A stretch of 64,000 nucleotides of DNA from GMQP-bins7 sp963776565 (lineage in GTDB: Bacteria; Actinomycetota; Thermoleophilia; Gaiellales; Gaiellaceae): contig CAVZNF010000005.1 of assembly GCA_963776565.1 (NCBI GenBank), positions 372,001 through 436,000 on the forward strand, given 5' to 3'. Positions within the stretch are counted from its first letter, which is position 1. The number at the start of each line of letters is the position of its first letter. Under the pieces are notes generated by a model that ran no database searches, had not been told where the DNA came from, and saw only the letters and a program-made list of their open reading frames with translations. This document shows positions 1 through 10,982 of this stretch, one piece after another. Made by a program: the position numbers and the translations under genes.

Positions 1-1082
1 AGCCGCTCGAGTCGCTCGTGCTTCACCTCGTCCGGTACCTGATCAGGAAGCGTGGCAGCCTCCGTCCCCGCACGCGGGGAGTAGATGAACGTGAACGCAC
101 TGTCGAATCGCACGTCCTCCACCAGTGCCAGTGTCTGCTGGAAGTCGTCCTCGCTCTCGCCGGGAAAACCGACGATGAGATCGGTTCCCAGCGCAAGGTC
201 TGGGACAGCAGCTCGCAGACGCTCGACGAGCCGGAGGTATCGGTCGCGATCGTACGTCCGCCGCATCGCCTTCAGCACACGCGACGAGCCCGACTGCGCC
301 GGCAGGTGAATGTGCTCGCACACGCTCGGGCACTCCGCGATCGCCGTGATGACGGGTTCGCGAAAGTCCTTCGGGTGTGGGCTCGTGAAGCGGATCCGCT
401 CGATGCCCGATACGTCGTCACACGCCCGAAGGAGCTCGCCGAACTCCGTGGACAGCTCGGGCGCGAGATCGCGGCCCCAGGAGTTGACGTTCTGGCCGAG
501 CAGGGTTATCTCCCGCACGCCGCTCTCGGCGAGCCGAGCGACCTCGGCGACGATCTCCCCCGGCCGCCGGCTCTGCTCGCGGCCGCGAACGGCCGGGACG
601 ATGCAGTACGTGCACACGGAGTTGCACCCCATGGACACCTGGACCCATGCCTGGAAGCGCCGTTCGCCGCGTATCGGGAGATCGGCCGCGAAATGCTCAT
701 GCGTGCCGAATCGACCGCGCGCGACCGCGTAGCCGCCGGCTTCAATCCACTCGCCGAGGTGCGGGATCGACCCGGGGCCGAAGGCGACATCGACGAACGG
801 GTACCGCTCGAAGATCTGCTCTCGCTGCGCCTCCGCGTAGCAGCCACCGACAGCGACGACGACGTCGGGTCGAGCTCGCTTCAGCGCGCCCGCGTTTCCG
901 AGGTACGCAGCCAGCCGCGTGTCTGGCTTCTCGCGGATCGTGCACGTGTTGAACACGATCACGTCGGCCTCGTCGGGAGCGACCGCCTCGCCGAGCCCGA
1001 GCGACTCGAGCATGCCCTTGATGCGCTCCGAGTCGTGCGCGTTCATCTGGCAGCCGAATGTCGTGACGTGGTACCGACGCAT
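1..1082 (-). CDS. miaB: tRNA-2-methylthio-N6-dimethylallyladenosine synthase MiaB, partial
   Basis: Radical-SAM methylthiotransferase that adds the 2-methylthio group to i6A37 of tRNAs. The reading frame opens at ATG 1082 with MRRYHVTTFGCQMNAHDSER, the family N-terminus with the first cluster cysteine; a second follows in NTCTIRE. The radical-SAM motif CNSVCTYC is encoded near 602-627. The frame is still open at base 1, so about 360 codons of a usual 440 or so are present and the C-terminal TRAM domain lies outside the window. It lies just downstream of rny, 61 bp away, on the same strand. Confidence 0.93.
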   Translation of the reverse strand, partial: MRRYHVTTFGCQMNAHDSERIKGMLESLGLGEAVAPDEADVIVFNTCTIREKPDTRLAAYLGNAGALKRARPDVVVAVGGCYAEAQREQIFERYPFVDVAFGPGSIPHLGEWIEAGGYAVARGRFGTHEHFAADLPIRGERRFQAWVQVSMGCNSVCTYCIVPAVRGREQSRRPGEIVAEVARLAESGVREITLLGQNVNSWGRDLAPELSTEFGELLRACDDVSGIERIRFTSPHPKDFREPVITAIAECPSVCEHIHLPAQSGSSRVLKAMRRTYDRDRYLRLVERLRAAVPDLALGTDLIVGFPGESEDDFQQTLALVEDVRFDSAFTFIYSPRAGTEAATLPDQVPDEVKHERLER

Positions 1083-1143
1083 CGCGGTCGAAGGGTAGCC
1101 CGCCGCGGCTACGCGGCCCAGTGCCCGACTGAAGCGCGCATGC

Positions 1144-2676
1144 CTACTTCGCCACCTCGATCGCCCGACTCTCACGGATGACGATCACCTTGACCTGGCC
1201 CGGGTACTCGAGCTGATCTTCGATCTCCCGGGCGATCTCGTGCGAGAGCAGCACTGCGCCGTCGTCGTCCACCTCCGTCGGCTCGACGATCACCCTGATC
1301 TCGCGACCTGCCTGAAGCGCATACGCCTTCGCGACGCCCGACTTCGCGGTTGCGATCTCCTCGAGCGACTCGAGGCGGCGGATGTAGTTCTCGAGGCTCT
1401 CGCCGCGTGCTCCCGGCCGCGAAGCCGAGATCGCGTCAGCAGCGATCAGCAGGACCGCCTCGACCGTTTGCGGCTGCACCTCGTGGTGATGCGCCTCGAT
1501 CGCGTGGACGACGCCCTCCGACTCACCGCATCGCCTGGCCATCTGCGCCGAGATGAGTGCGTGCGAGCCCTCGACCTCGTGGCTGACGGCCTTGCCGATG
1601 TCGTGGAGCAACGCGGCCCGCTTCGTCGTCTTCACGCCGGCCTTGAGCTCGGCGGCCATGATCCCGCCGAGATGGACGACCTCGAGCGTGTGCTTGAGGA
1701 CGTTCTGCCCGTAGCTCGTGCGGTAGCGGAGCCGGCCGAGCATCCGCACGAGATCCTCATGGAACTCGCCGCAGTTGGCCTCGAACACCGCCTGCTCGCC
1801 TGCCTGCAAGACGTGCTCCTCGAGCTCGGCTTTCGCCTGGTAGTACATCTCCTCGATCCGCGCGGGATGGATGCGACCGTCCTCGATCAGCTTGTCGAGC
1901 GTCATGCGAGCGGTCTCGCGGCGAAGCGGGTCGAACGAGGAGAGGACGACCGCGTGCGGAGTGTCGTCGATGATGAAGTCGACGCCGGTGAGATGCTCGA
2001 GCGCGCGGATGTTCCTGCCCTCGCGGCCGATGATTCGTCCCTTGAGATCATCGGAGGCGAGCTCGACGACCGTAACCGTCGCCTCCGCAGTGTGACTCGC
2101 CGCGACACGCTGCAGCGAGTCGGCCACAAGGGCGCGTGCGCGACGCCTCGCGTCGGAGCGCGCCTCCTCCTCCATCTGTCTCACCTCGCGAGCGAGCTCG
2201 TGCCGCACGAGATCCTTCGAGCGGTCCAGAAGCTGCTGGCGTGCGTCCTGCACCGTCAGGCCCGAGATCTTCTCGAGTGCCGCGAGCGCATCGCGCTGGG
2301 TGTCGCGAAGCTCTTCCTGTAGCGCCTTGACGTGAACCTCGCGATCCCCGAGCCCTTGCTCTCGCCGCTCGAGCTCCGTCAGACGGGCGTCGACGTCGAG
2401 CTCCTTCTGGAGAACGCGCTCCTCGACCTTCGCGATCTGCACGCGCCGATCCTGGACCTCGTTCTCGATCTCGCTTCGAAGGGCGACCGCCTGCTCGCGC
2501 GCTTCGACCTGAGCCTCCCGTCGAAGGGCCTCCGCCTCCCGCTGGGCGTCGCCGAGCAGCTTCTCCCGATCGCTCCGCGCGCTGTGAACGCGAGACCGCG
2601 ACCAGCCCAGGAGAACGACGGACGCCGCGAGAGCTCCGACGAGGATTCCGATGAGCGCTGCGCCGGCCGAGAGCAT
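1144..2676 (-). CDS. rny: Ribonuclease Y
   Basis: Membrane-anchored endoribonuclease that starts mRNA decay. The 510-residue product has an N-terminal membrane segment (about residues 5-25), a long charged coiled coil to about residue 180, a KH domain with GRIIGREGRNIRALE, then an HD domain with the metal motif LLHDIGKA. Length and domain order match the family. The ATG at 2676 is preceded by GGAGG, which lies inside a small hairpin. RNase J is also encoded in this window, so both major RNA-decay enzymes are present. Confidence 0.96.
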   Translation of the reverse strand: MLSAGAALIGILVGALAASVVLLGWSRSRVHSARSDREKLLGDAQREAEALRREAQVEAREQAVALRSEIENEVQDRRVQIAKVEERVLQKELDVDARLTELERREQGLGDREVHVKALQEELRDTQRDALAALEKISGLTVQDARQQLLDRSKDLVRHELAREVRQMEEEARSDARRRARALVADSLQRVAASHTAEATVTVVELASDDLKGRIIGREGRNIRALEHLTGVDFIIDDTPHAVVLSSFDPLRRETARMTLDKLIEDGRIHPARIEEMYYQAKAELEEHVLQAGEQAVFEANCGEFHEDLVRMLGRLRYRTSYGQNVLKHTLEVVHLGGIMAAELKAGVKTTKRAALLHDIGKAVSHEVEGSHALISAQMARRCGESEGVVHAIEAHHHEVQPQTVEAVLLIAADAISASRPGARGESLENYIRRLESLEEIATAKSGVAKAYALQAGREIRVIVEPTEVDDDGAVLLSHEIAREIEDQLEYPGQVKVIVIRESRAIEVAK

Positions 2677-2680
2677 GAAG

Positions 2681-2773
2681 CCTCCAGTGGAGGATGTCGT
2701 TGGCCGCGGACTCGTCCGCGGGTGCTCTCACCCGGACGCCGACCTGCACGGTCGGCTTCCGGAATCTGCCGGA
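2681..2773 (-). promoter_or_regulatory. Structured 5' leader of rny: five consecutive hairpins
   Basis: Read on the minus strand towards the rny start, five hairpins follow each other. They are TCCGG/CCGGA (2758-2773), GCCGACC/GGTCGGC with a 5-nt loop (2738-2756), GGGTG/CACCC (2720-2733), CGCGGA/TCCGCG with a 4-nt loop (2705-2720) and CCTCC/GGAGG (2681-2693). The last one ties up the Shine-Dalgarno sequence of rny. The stems are read directly; a role in autoregulation by RNase Y is inference. Confidence 0.6.
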
Positions 2774-2911
2774 CGGTCTACTTCGGGTGGTGGCGGGTCC
2801 TCCGTCGTCGGGCGTCGATGCGCCGACCTCGAGACTGATGGAACGAAGGGTTCGGATGCATTGGATTCAGAAAGCGTGTGCGTGCAGGAAAAACGTCAGG
2901 TGAAAGCTCAG

Positions 2912-3334
2912 TCATCCTAACGTCTCGCCACGGGACGGCGCAATGACCGATTCCACGACGTCGTACGAGAACCCCTTTCCGGCCAGGTAGCGGGCGATCT
3001 TCGGGCCCGCGCCTCGCCGAGCGACGATCTCCTCGGCCCGCTCGCGCTCCGGCCTCAGGGATACGAGCGCATCGTCGACGACGTCGGGATCGAGCCCGGC
3101 ACGGGCGAGCTCGTGGCGAATCAGCGCGTTCCCCGCTCCCCGATCGACGAGCGACTGTGCCCGGCGTTCCGCGTAGCGCCGGTCGTCCACGAGATCAGTT
3201 CGTACGAGCGTCTCGAGTGCCGTCTGTCGCTCGTCGTCGGTGATCCCACGCGACTCGAGGTACCGGTCGATCTCGACGGTGCTGCGATCACGATGACGAA
3301 GCGCGCGAAGCGCCTGGTCGAGAGCATCCGACAT
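2912..3334 (-). CDS. recX: Regulatory protein RecX
   Basis: RecX binds RecA filaments and limits their extension. The 140-residue protein is mostly helical, with the three-repeat RecX pattern: an early LESRGITDDE block, then RTDLVDDRRYAERRAQ and later LAGKGFSYDVVESVI. It lies 12 bp after recA on the same strand, the usual actinobacterial order, so it should be co-transcribed with recA. Confidence 0.93.
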   Translation of the reverse strand: MSDALDQALRALRHRDRSTVEIDRYLESRGITDDERQTALETLVRTDLVDDRRYAERRAQSLVDRGAGNALIRHELARAGLDPDVVDDALVSLRPERERAEEIVARRGAGPKIARYLAGKGFSYDVVESVIAPSRGETLG

Positions 3335-3346
3335 CCGCTCGTCGCC

Positions 3347-4447
<1,101 letters not shown>

Positions 4448-4468
4448 CGTCTCATCCTTTCCGCCCTC

Positions 4469-5017
4469 TCAGGACCTCTTCAGCGAACACGATGCCAGTA
4501 CCTCGTACTGCGCCCCCGTCGGGTGCAGACGTGAAAGCAAAGCAGCGGCGCCGGATGGAGCGAACGGGCCGATCTCGGGCAGCGGAGGAGCGAGCCGAGG
4601 CTGCTCGCGGAAGCGCACCACGGTGACGTGCGGCAGCCAGCGGCGGCGCTCTCGCACGTAGACGCCGAGATCCTCGAGCTCGCGCTGCACACCCTCGGCG
4701 AGCGATGTCGCGTGCCCGCTGGAATCTGCGAGAACGAGCATCCCGACCGAGCGCGTCTCGCGATAGCGAACCGGCTCGAGCTCGAACGGCTCTGTCGAGA
4801 GCACCTGGCGCCGTAGCGCTGCCACGATCGGCTCGAGCGCGGCTCGTGGCTGGCTCCCGAGGAAGGCAAGCGTGACGTGGAAGCTCTCGACCGGCCTCCC
4901 TCGTCCGAGGTGCTGCTTCCCCCAGCGAACGAGCTCGGCCACCACGTCGTCGGGGAGCTCGAGGGCGAGGAAGAGCCTGATCCGCTCATCTCCCTCGACG
5001 GTAGCCGGCAGGGTCAC
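4469..5017 (-). CDS. thpR: RNA 2',3'-cyclic phosphodiesterase (2'-5' RNA ligase family)
   Basis: A 2H phosphoesterase that opens 2',3'-cyclic phosphate RNA ends. The 182-residue product carries both catalytic H-x-T motifs, FHVTLAFLG near residue 48 and LPHVTVVRF near residue 129. It overlaps the end of cinA by 4 bp and runs into recA, so cinA-thpR-recA-recX looks like one operon, a common actinobacterial order. Confidence 0.9.
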   Translation of the reverse strand: MTLPATVEGDERIRLFLALELPDDVVAELVRWGKQHLGRGRPVESFHVTLAFLGSQPRAALEPIVAALRRQVLSTEPFELEPVRYRETRSVGMLVLADSSGHATSLAEGVQRELEDLGVYVRERRRWLPHVTVVRFREQPRLAPPLPEIGPFAPSGAAALLSRLHPTGAQYEVLASCSLKRS

Positions 5018-6282
5018 GCGGGTGTGTGCCGACTCTCCAACAATCGACGTACGAGATGGAGCGAGGCGGCGGTCGCTCGACCGCGGATCATGTCGCGGTC
5101 ACCGGGGAGCTCCGTGCGAACCGCTTTCTCCCCGTCGGGGCCGACGGCATGGGCGAAGACGAGGCCGACCGGCTTCTCCGCTGTCCCGCCACCCGGCCCC
5201 GCGACACCGGTGACCGCGACTCCGACGTCCGCGCCGAGTCGCTCGCGGAGCCCGTGCGCCATGGCCGCTGCGACCTCGGCCGAGACCGCGCCGTGCTCCT
5301 CGATCACGCGCGCCGGGACGCCGAGGCTCGCCTCCTTCACCTCGTTCGCGTACGCGACGATCGAGCCGACGAAGACGTCGCTCGCGCCGGGAATGGCGGT
5401 CAGCCGCGCAGCCACCATTCCTCCGGTGCACGACTCCGCGGTCGCGAGCTTCAGGTCTCGGGTGCGGCAGAGGTCGAGGACGATCTCCGCCACCGACCTC
5501 TCGTCCTCTCCGAAGAGGTACGTGGCGAGCTGCGTCCGGAGCGACTCGGCAACGCGCGCGCCACGAAGCTCGGCGCCTTGATCGACGAAGAGATCGACGT
5601 GGATCTCGAACTCGCGGGCGCAGATGGTCACCTCCACTCCATCGCCCTCACCGCCCGCCGTGGCGAGCGCCTCCGCGACGGCTGACTCGGGCGTGCCGAA
5701 GAACCGCAGGACGTGATGCTCGCGGCCGGGTGCGCGCGCGAGCACACGGCGCACCGCATCGGTCTCGAGAGCGCGGGGCCACAGTCGCTGAAGCTCGCGT
5801 GGAGGGCCTGGAAGCACGACGACGACGCAGTCGCCGAGGTCGAGCACGAGACCAGGCGCGGTCCCGGCGAGCCCGAGCGAGACGGAGCCCTCGGGTCGAG
5901 TCGCCTGCTTGCGCACGCCCGGTGCGAAGTCGTCGTACGAACGGCCCAGCCGTTCCGCGATCGTGCGAGAGACGCTGCCGATCTGCGCCTCGAGCTCCTC
6001 GTCGACCACCAGCGGTCGCCCGGCGGCCCGCGCGACGAGCTCGACCGTGCGATCGTCATGCGTCGGCCCGAGGCCCCCAGAGACGAGGCAGAGATCGGCG
6101 TTCAGCGCTTCTCGGAACGCGTGCTCGAGATCGTCGACGCCGTCACCGACGATCCGAATCGACGCCGGCTCCAGGCCGAGACGGACGACCTCGGCCGCGA
6201 GAAACGGACCGTTGCGGTCCTGACGCTCGCCGCGGACGAGCTCGGAGCCGGTTGCGACGATTGCCGCGCGGGGGCGGCTCAA
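5014..6282 (-). CDS. cinA: CinA family nicotinamide-nucleotide amidohydrolase
   Basis: Has an N-terminal MoCF-like domain (VATGSELVRGERQDRNGPFL, then CLVSGGLGPTHDDRTVE) and a C-terminal PncC deamidase domain (LKLATAESCTGGMVAARLTA, then VGVAVTGVAGPGGGT). It recycles NMN to NaMN. I chose TTG 6282 because its TTGA overlaps the stop of the preceding gene and gives 422 residues, the usual length. A much longer open frame runs on to 8091, but only by reading through the preceding genes in the wrong frame. Confidence 0.9.
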   Translation of the reverse strand: MSRPRAAIVATGSELVRGERQDRNGPFLAAEVVRLGLEPASIRIVGDGVDDLEHAFREALNADLCLVSGGLGPTHDDRTVELVARAAGRPLVVDEELEAQIGSVSRTIAERLGRSYDDFAPGVRKQATRPEGSVSLGLAGTAPGLVLDLGDCVVVVLPGPPRELQRLWPRALETDAVRRVLARAPGREHHVLRFFGTPESAVAEALATAGGEGDGVEVTICAREFEIHVDLFVDQGAELRGARVAESLRTQLATYLFGEDERSVAEIVLDLCRTRDLKLATAESCTGGMVAARLTAIPGASDVFVGSIVAYANEVKEASLGVPARVIEEHGAVSAEVAAAMAHGLRERLGADVGVAVTGVAGPGGGTAEKPVGLVFAHAVGPDGEKAVRTELPGDRDMIRGRATAASLHLVRRLLESRHTPA

Positions 6283-6985
6283 GATGTCGCCCGGAGGATC
6301 CTCTGCGAGGTCACGACGAACGTCGAACCGTTCGGAAGGTCGACGCGATTCCCGTTCAGCCGGACGAGCACGTTCTGCGGCGCGGCGAGCGCGAGCTGGA
6401 GGCTCTTCCCCTCGAACGACTTCCGCTGACCCTGCTCGAGCGTCCCGCTGTAGAGCAGCTTCCCGGCCGAGGACGTCTGGCGCACCTCCATCCACGAGCT
6501 GCCTGCGCTCGCGCGCACGACGAGCCGTGCCGTCCCCTTCGCCCTCGCCGTTGATGTGCCCGCGGCCTGACCGGTGGCAAGCCCGGGAACGTCCGGGCTC
6601 TCCGGCCCGCCGAACTTCCACGCCGCGATCACGAGAGCGGTCGCGATGGCGATCGCGACGAGCGCCACCGCTGCGAGCCGCGACTCGCGAGGCGCCCGAT
6701 CCCTCCGCGGGGGAGGAACCCGACGCGCGCGCAGCGGCGCATCGTCCTCGCCTACCGTGAATCGCGAGTTGTACTCGTCGACGAACGGCTGTCCGTCGAG
6801 CCCCAGCGACTCGGCGTACGAGCGGAGGAAGCCACGCACGTACGTGGGCGCCGGCAGGATGTCGAACCGCTCGTCCTCGAGCGCCCGGAGGTACTTCGGG
6901 CGGATCTTCGTCCGCTCCTCCAGCTCGGGAAATCGAGGTCCTGCCGAATGCGAGCCTCACGGAGGCTTGATCCGATGTCGAACAT
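6279..6985 (-). CDS. RodZ-like helix-turn-helix membrane protein (frameshifted)
   Basis: Starts at ATG 6985 with MFDIGSSLREARIRQDLD, the start of a Cro/C1-type HTH domain. A one-base indel near 6930 then shifts the frame, after which RGFLRSYAESLGLDG continues the domain. A membrane segment (LAAVALVAIAIATALVIAAW) and an extracytoplasmic DUF4115-like beta domain (ASAGSSWMEVRQ, VRLNGNRVDLPNG) follow. RodZ links MreB to the wall machinery in rods, but short versions occur in actinobacteria without MreB. It couples to cinA by a 4-bp overlap. Confidence 0.8.
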
Positions 6986-7004
6986 GAGCGGGGCATTGTA
7001 GACG

Positions 7005-8203
7005 TCACGCGAGGCGGCCACATCCAGCCGCTCGAGGCCCCAGATGACGAAGGCGGGAGTGCGCGGCGGCTCGGAGAGAGCTCAGAGCGGGGCAGCGATC
7101 CACGAGCGCTCGGAGGCTCGCTTGAGCTCGATGGCGCGAGCGGTGCCCGATGCAGACGTGGAGCCTGCGCCGAACGAGATGTGCTCGACGGCTTCGGGCG
7201 AGCGACGTCGAAGGTGTCCGGCGACTCGAAGACGCGTGGATCGCGATTCGCGGCGCCGAACAAGACGGCGATCTTTGCCACGCGGGGACCTGACGCCACC
7301 GATCTCGACACCGTCTCGAGCACCAGCGCTCGAACAGCTGCAGAGGAGGGTCGTAGCGGAGGACTCCTCGATCGCCTGCGCGGCACAACAGGGCCTCGAC
7401 GAGGCGCTCCCACTGGATGTGCTCGTGCATGAGCGCGCGCACGCCGTCGAGCGTGTTGACGGTCGCCTCGTGCCCGGCGTTCAGCAGGACGATGACGGTC
7501 GACACGATCTCGGCATCCGACAGGTGCTTGCCGTCGACGCGCGCCTGCACGAGCGACACGAGATCGTCGCGCGGTGAGCGCCGCCGCTCGGCGATGAGCT
7601 CGAGCGTGAAGTCGCGGAATGCCTCGGCGGCCGTGTTCGCAGCGAGTGCCTGCTCCTCGGTCGTGTCGAACTCGTACATCTTCACCATCGCGTGCGACCA
7701 GTCGAGGAGGTCGCGGTGCCGGTCGACCGGCACTCCGAGCCACTCGCAGATGAGCGCGATCGAGAAGGGCTGCGCGAAGACGGCGAGAGAGATCGAAGCT
7801 CCCGCGCTCGACGAGCGGGTCGAGCAGAGTGCGTGCGAGCTGCGAAGCAGGCTCCCGCATCGCCTCGACGCTCCTGGGCGTGAACGCTGCGGCCACGAGC
7901 TTGCGAATGCGCGTGTGGTCGGGCGGCTCGAGCCAGAGCAGGCTCCAGCGCTCCACCTCCCAGAAAGCCGCCCAGCGCGGATCGAGCGCCTCATCCTTGA
8001 ACTCGGCGTGGGTTCCGACATGCCGGTAGTTCCGTCCGAGACGCCTGTCACGAAGGCATGCGCGAACGTCGCGTGGCGGGTAACGAACCACCGGTTAGCA
8101 GATTCCCTCGTGGTGGAGCACGGGCGTCGTCTCGCGGAGATCGGCGAGCGTCGGATACGGTTGGCCAGGAATGCAGGTGCCCGCGGGTCAAACTCAACGT
8201 CAC
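7005..8203 (-). CDS. Cytochrome P450 (several frameshifts)
   Basis: Haem monooxygenase; substrate unknown. Three frames are needed to read it. In order they give VEFDPRAPAFLANRIR, WLEPPDHTRIRKLVAAAF, the I-helix LLNAGHEATVNTLDGV (7460-7500), RYDPPLQLFERW, and the haem loop ending in HVCIG (7141-7159), whose Cys ligates iron. The start is probably the GTG at 8203, overlapping the stop of the upstream membrane protein. At least four single-base indels break it; sequence error or true decay cannot be told apart here. Confidence 0.8.
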
Positions 8204-8527
8204 TCGCGCGAGCCGACGTACTGGAGCAGGCCGTAGACACCGAGCGCGACGAGAGCCGACGCGGCCATGCAGAGCCCGATGATCCCGAGCGACGCGAGCC
8301 GCGGTGGCTGTGCGGGAGCCCTGCCCCGCACCCGAGAGGCTCAGCGACTTCGCATCCGCGCGCGTCGCGCGAGCAGCAGCGCGCCACACCGCGACGCCGC
8401 AGCGACCGGAATCGCGAACCCGGCGTGCAGGAGGTCGTAGCTGTCGCTGAAGCGCGTGAGGTAGACGGCGAGCGGCAGGGTCGCGACGGACGCGACGCCC
8501 GCGAGGACCGATCCCCACGCGGCTCAC
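8200..8527 (-). CDS. Small multi-pass membrane protein (frameshifted)
   Basis: Not a family I can name. Read across indels, it gives AWGSVLAGVASVATLPLAV, then YDLLHAGFAIPVAAA, an Arg-rich linker, and LGIIGLCMAASALVALGVYG followed by LLQYVGSRE. That is about 100 residues with three membrane segments. GTG 8527 overlaps the permease stop and its own stop overlaps the P450 start, so it is translationally coupled on both sides and belongs to the importer transcript. Confidence 0.5.
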
Positions 8528-9800
8528 TTCCCGGCCGGCTCACATTGCTTGACGTACGGGCGACCGATGGCGGCCGGCGGGATGGACCGTCCGATAACGC
8601 CCGCGACCGCGATCAGCGTGAGGACGTAGGGCAACGTCTCGAGAGACGGCGTGGCGACCGAGACGAAGTAGGCGTCGCCGAGCCGGAAGCGAGAGCGCTC
8701 GAGAAGCCGAACAGGCAGGCCGCGGCGACGCGCCGAACGGCCGCCAGTTGCCGAAGATGAACGCGGCGAGCGCGATGAACCCTCGTCCTGCCGTCATGTT
8801 CTCGTCGAAGGAGCCGACGAACGCGAGAGAGATACGCGCCCCCGCGGCCGCGAGCGTCCCCGAGAGGGTGACTGCGCGCCGTAGCGGATCGCGTAGACGT
8901 TGATGCCGACGGTGTCGGCGGCTCGAGGGTGTTCTCCGACCGCCCGGATTCGAAGGCCGAGCGACGTCTTGAAGAGCACGAAGGTGACGTAGGACGAGCA
9001 GACAAGCGCGACCCAGATCATCGGTTCAGTCGACCGAAGACGCCTCGAGGAAGTCTCCGATCGATCGGGATGGACACGTCGAGGAAGCCGAGGTTGAGTC
9101 GCGGAATCTCGGAGACGCCTGCTGGCGTGCCCTGGTCCCCGTAGATCTCGACGAACACGTAGCCCGTGATGCCGAGCGCGAGAAAGTTGATCGCCGTTCC
9201 TCCGACGATCTGGTCCGCCCGGAGCGTGGATGGAGAAGAACGCGTGAAGAGCGCCATCGGCGCCCCCGCGACCATCGCGATCAGGCCAGCCCGTGATCCA
9301 GCGAGCCGGTCACGTCGGCGCCCCAGAACCCGAAGAAGGCGCCCATCAGCATCATCCCCTCGAGGCCGATGTTCACGACGCCGCTGCGCTCGGAGAAGAG
9401 CCCGCCCAGCGACGCGAACGCGAGCGGCGTCGCGTAGCGGAACATCGCGGCGAGCAGGCCGACCAGGCGAAGACGAGCTCGAGATGGTCGAGACTCGACC
9501 GTGTGGCGGGGACGCCGAGCGCGACCCCGGGGCGCCGATGACGATCGCGCCCCGACCGCGGCGCTCACCGACCCCGCGGCAGCTACGTGATCCCTGCGGC
9601 GACGCCGAGATGCCGAGAAGAGCCGGCCGACCAGGCTGCGGACCTGAACGGCGGAAGCGCGACCAGAACGCCGACGAGCCCGAGGACGATCTCCGAAGCC
9701 GACGCGATCGGTGTCGCAGGCGTCCGGGGAGCCGCTCCGCGACCGCGGTCAACGCCCTTCCCGGCTGCGCGGTGCGCGCACGCTTCTTGCGCAGGCTCAC
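8524..9800 (-). CDS. BMP-type ABC importer, permease 2 (frameshifted)
   Basis: Inner-membrane permease of a nucleoside-type (BMP/YufQ-like) importer. Recognisable blocks across frames are LVGLLAAMFRYATPLAFASL, FSERSGVVNIGLEGMMLMG, LRADQIVGGTAINFLALGIT, FKTSLGLRIRAVGEHPRAAD and TVGINVYAIRYGA, then MTAGRGFIALAAFIFGNW. The NIGLEGMML and AVGEHPRAAD blocks are typical of this subfamily. GTG 9800 overlaps the permease 1 stop. Many one-base indels interrupt it. Confidence 0.85.
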
Positions 9801-10982
9801 AGTAGAGCATGATCAGGTCTGCGCCCACGAAGAGGACGACGAGGCCCTGGATCATGATCGGAGGTTCCCCGCGAGGTTCGGCTGGAAGAAGTCCGGGTCG
9901 AGGCCCCTCGTCGTCCCCGTGTGAGTGCGGCGAAGAGGAGCGCCGCGAGCCCGACGCCGACGGCGGTGTTCCGTCCGAGCAGGGCGACGGCGATACCGAT
10001 GAAGCCAACTGCGAGGCCTGGACCTCGTGACGTCGAGCGGAGTACTCCCAGCCGAGGATGTCGATCGCGCCGCGAGCCCGGCGAAGAGGCCGGCGATCGC
10101 CATGGCGAGGAAGTAGTTCCGCGCGACGCTGATGCCGCCGTAGCGCGCGGCCTCGGGGTTGTGGCCGACGGCGCGGACCTCGTATCCGAGGTCGTCCGGT
10201 TGAGGACGATCCAGTAGACGACGAGCGCCGAGATCGCGACGAAGAAGCCGATAGTGTAGCGCCTTGGAGAGCGGGTCGCCCCAGAAGAGCGGGAAATCGC
10301 GTGTTATCTCCGGGACACGCTGTCCGCGATCGGAGGGGACTCTGTCACGGGCTGGTGTTCTGGAGCGGCCCTCCATAGCCGAAGAAGTACGTGCCGACCC
10401 AGACACGATCCAGTTCAGCATGATCGTCGTGATGACCTCATGTGCGCCGACCGTCGCCTTCAGGAAGCCGGCGATACCCGCAGATGGCGCCGGCGAGCGG
10501 CGAGCGCGATGGCGATGACGACGTGGAGCCAGCGGAAGGGCAGTCGCCGCGAGCGGCGCCCGACGCGGACGCCGGCGATCGAGCCCGCGATGTACTGGCC
10601 CTGGCCGCCGATGTTGAAGAGCCCGCAGCGAAACGCGAACGCGACCGCGAGGCCCGTGAAGATGAGCGCGTCTCCGCAGGAGCGTCTGCTGGAGGTTGAG
10701 CGCCGTCGGTCGACGGACGTCGTGTTCCCGGAAGTGAACCCAGAACCAGCGAACGCCCGCGCCGTCGAAGATCGCCCGCGTAGGCGCGAGAGCGGGTTGT
10801 GCCGTCGTGATCGAAGACGACGAGGCCGCCGATGAGGAACGCGAGCACGCGGTCAGGACGGCGGCAACGAGGCCGCCCGCCTTCTGAGCGCCAGAAGCGC
10901 CGGCGACCTCGGCTCGCCTCCGCGCCGCGTCGCTCGGGTCTACCGGAGGCGGCGTCGACGTCGGCGGCCCTGCGGTGCTCAC
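9797..10982 (-). CDS. BMP-type ABC importer, permease 1 (frameshifted)
   Basis: First permease of the importer. Visible blocks are KAGGLVAAVLTA at the N-terminus, FRCGLFNIGGQGQYIAGS (needs frame repair), ATVGAHEVITTIMLNWIV, YEVRAVGHNPEAARYGGISV and MIQGLVVLFVGADLIMLY at the C-terminus. The ITTIMLNWI and AVGHNPEAARY motifs identify the NupP/BmpB-like subfamily. GTG 10982 overlaps the ATPase stop. The gene is as indel-ridden as its neighbours. Confidence 0.83.

Noticed and set aside
18..1181. Plus-strand 387-residue frame opposite miaB
   Set aside because: No family motif and typical shadow composition of the opposite strand; miaB motifs are decisive.
5014..8091. 1,025-residue frame suggesting a P450-CinA fusion
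   Set aside because: The middle is low-complexity Arg/Ala shadow, the RodZ-like gene lies there in another frame, and TTG 6282 gives a normal CinA. The long frame results from indels in the P450 and RodZ-like genes.
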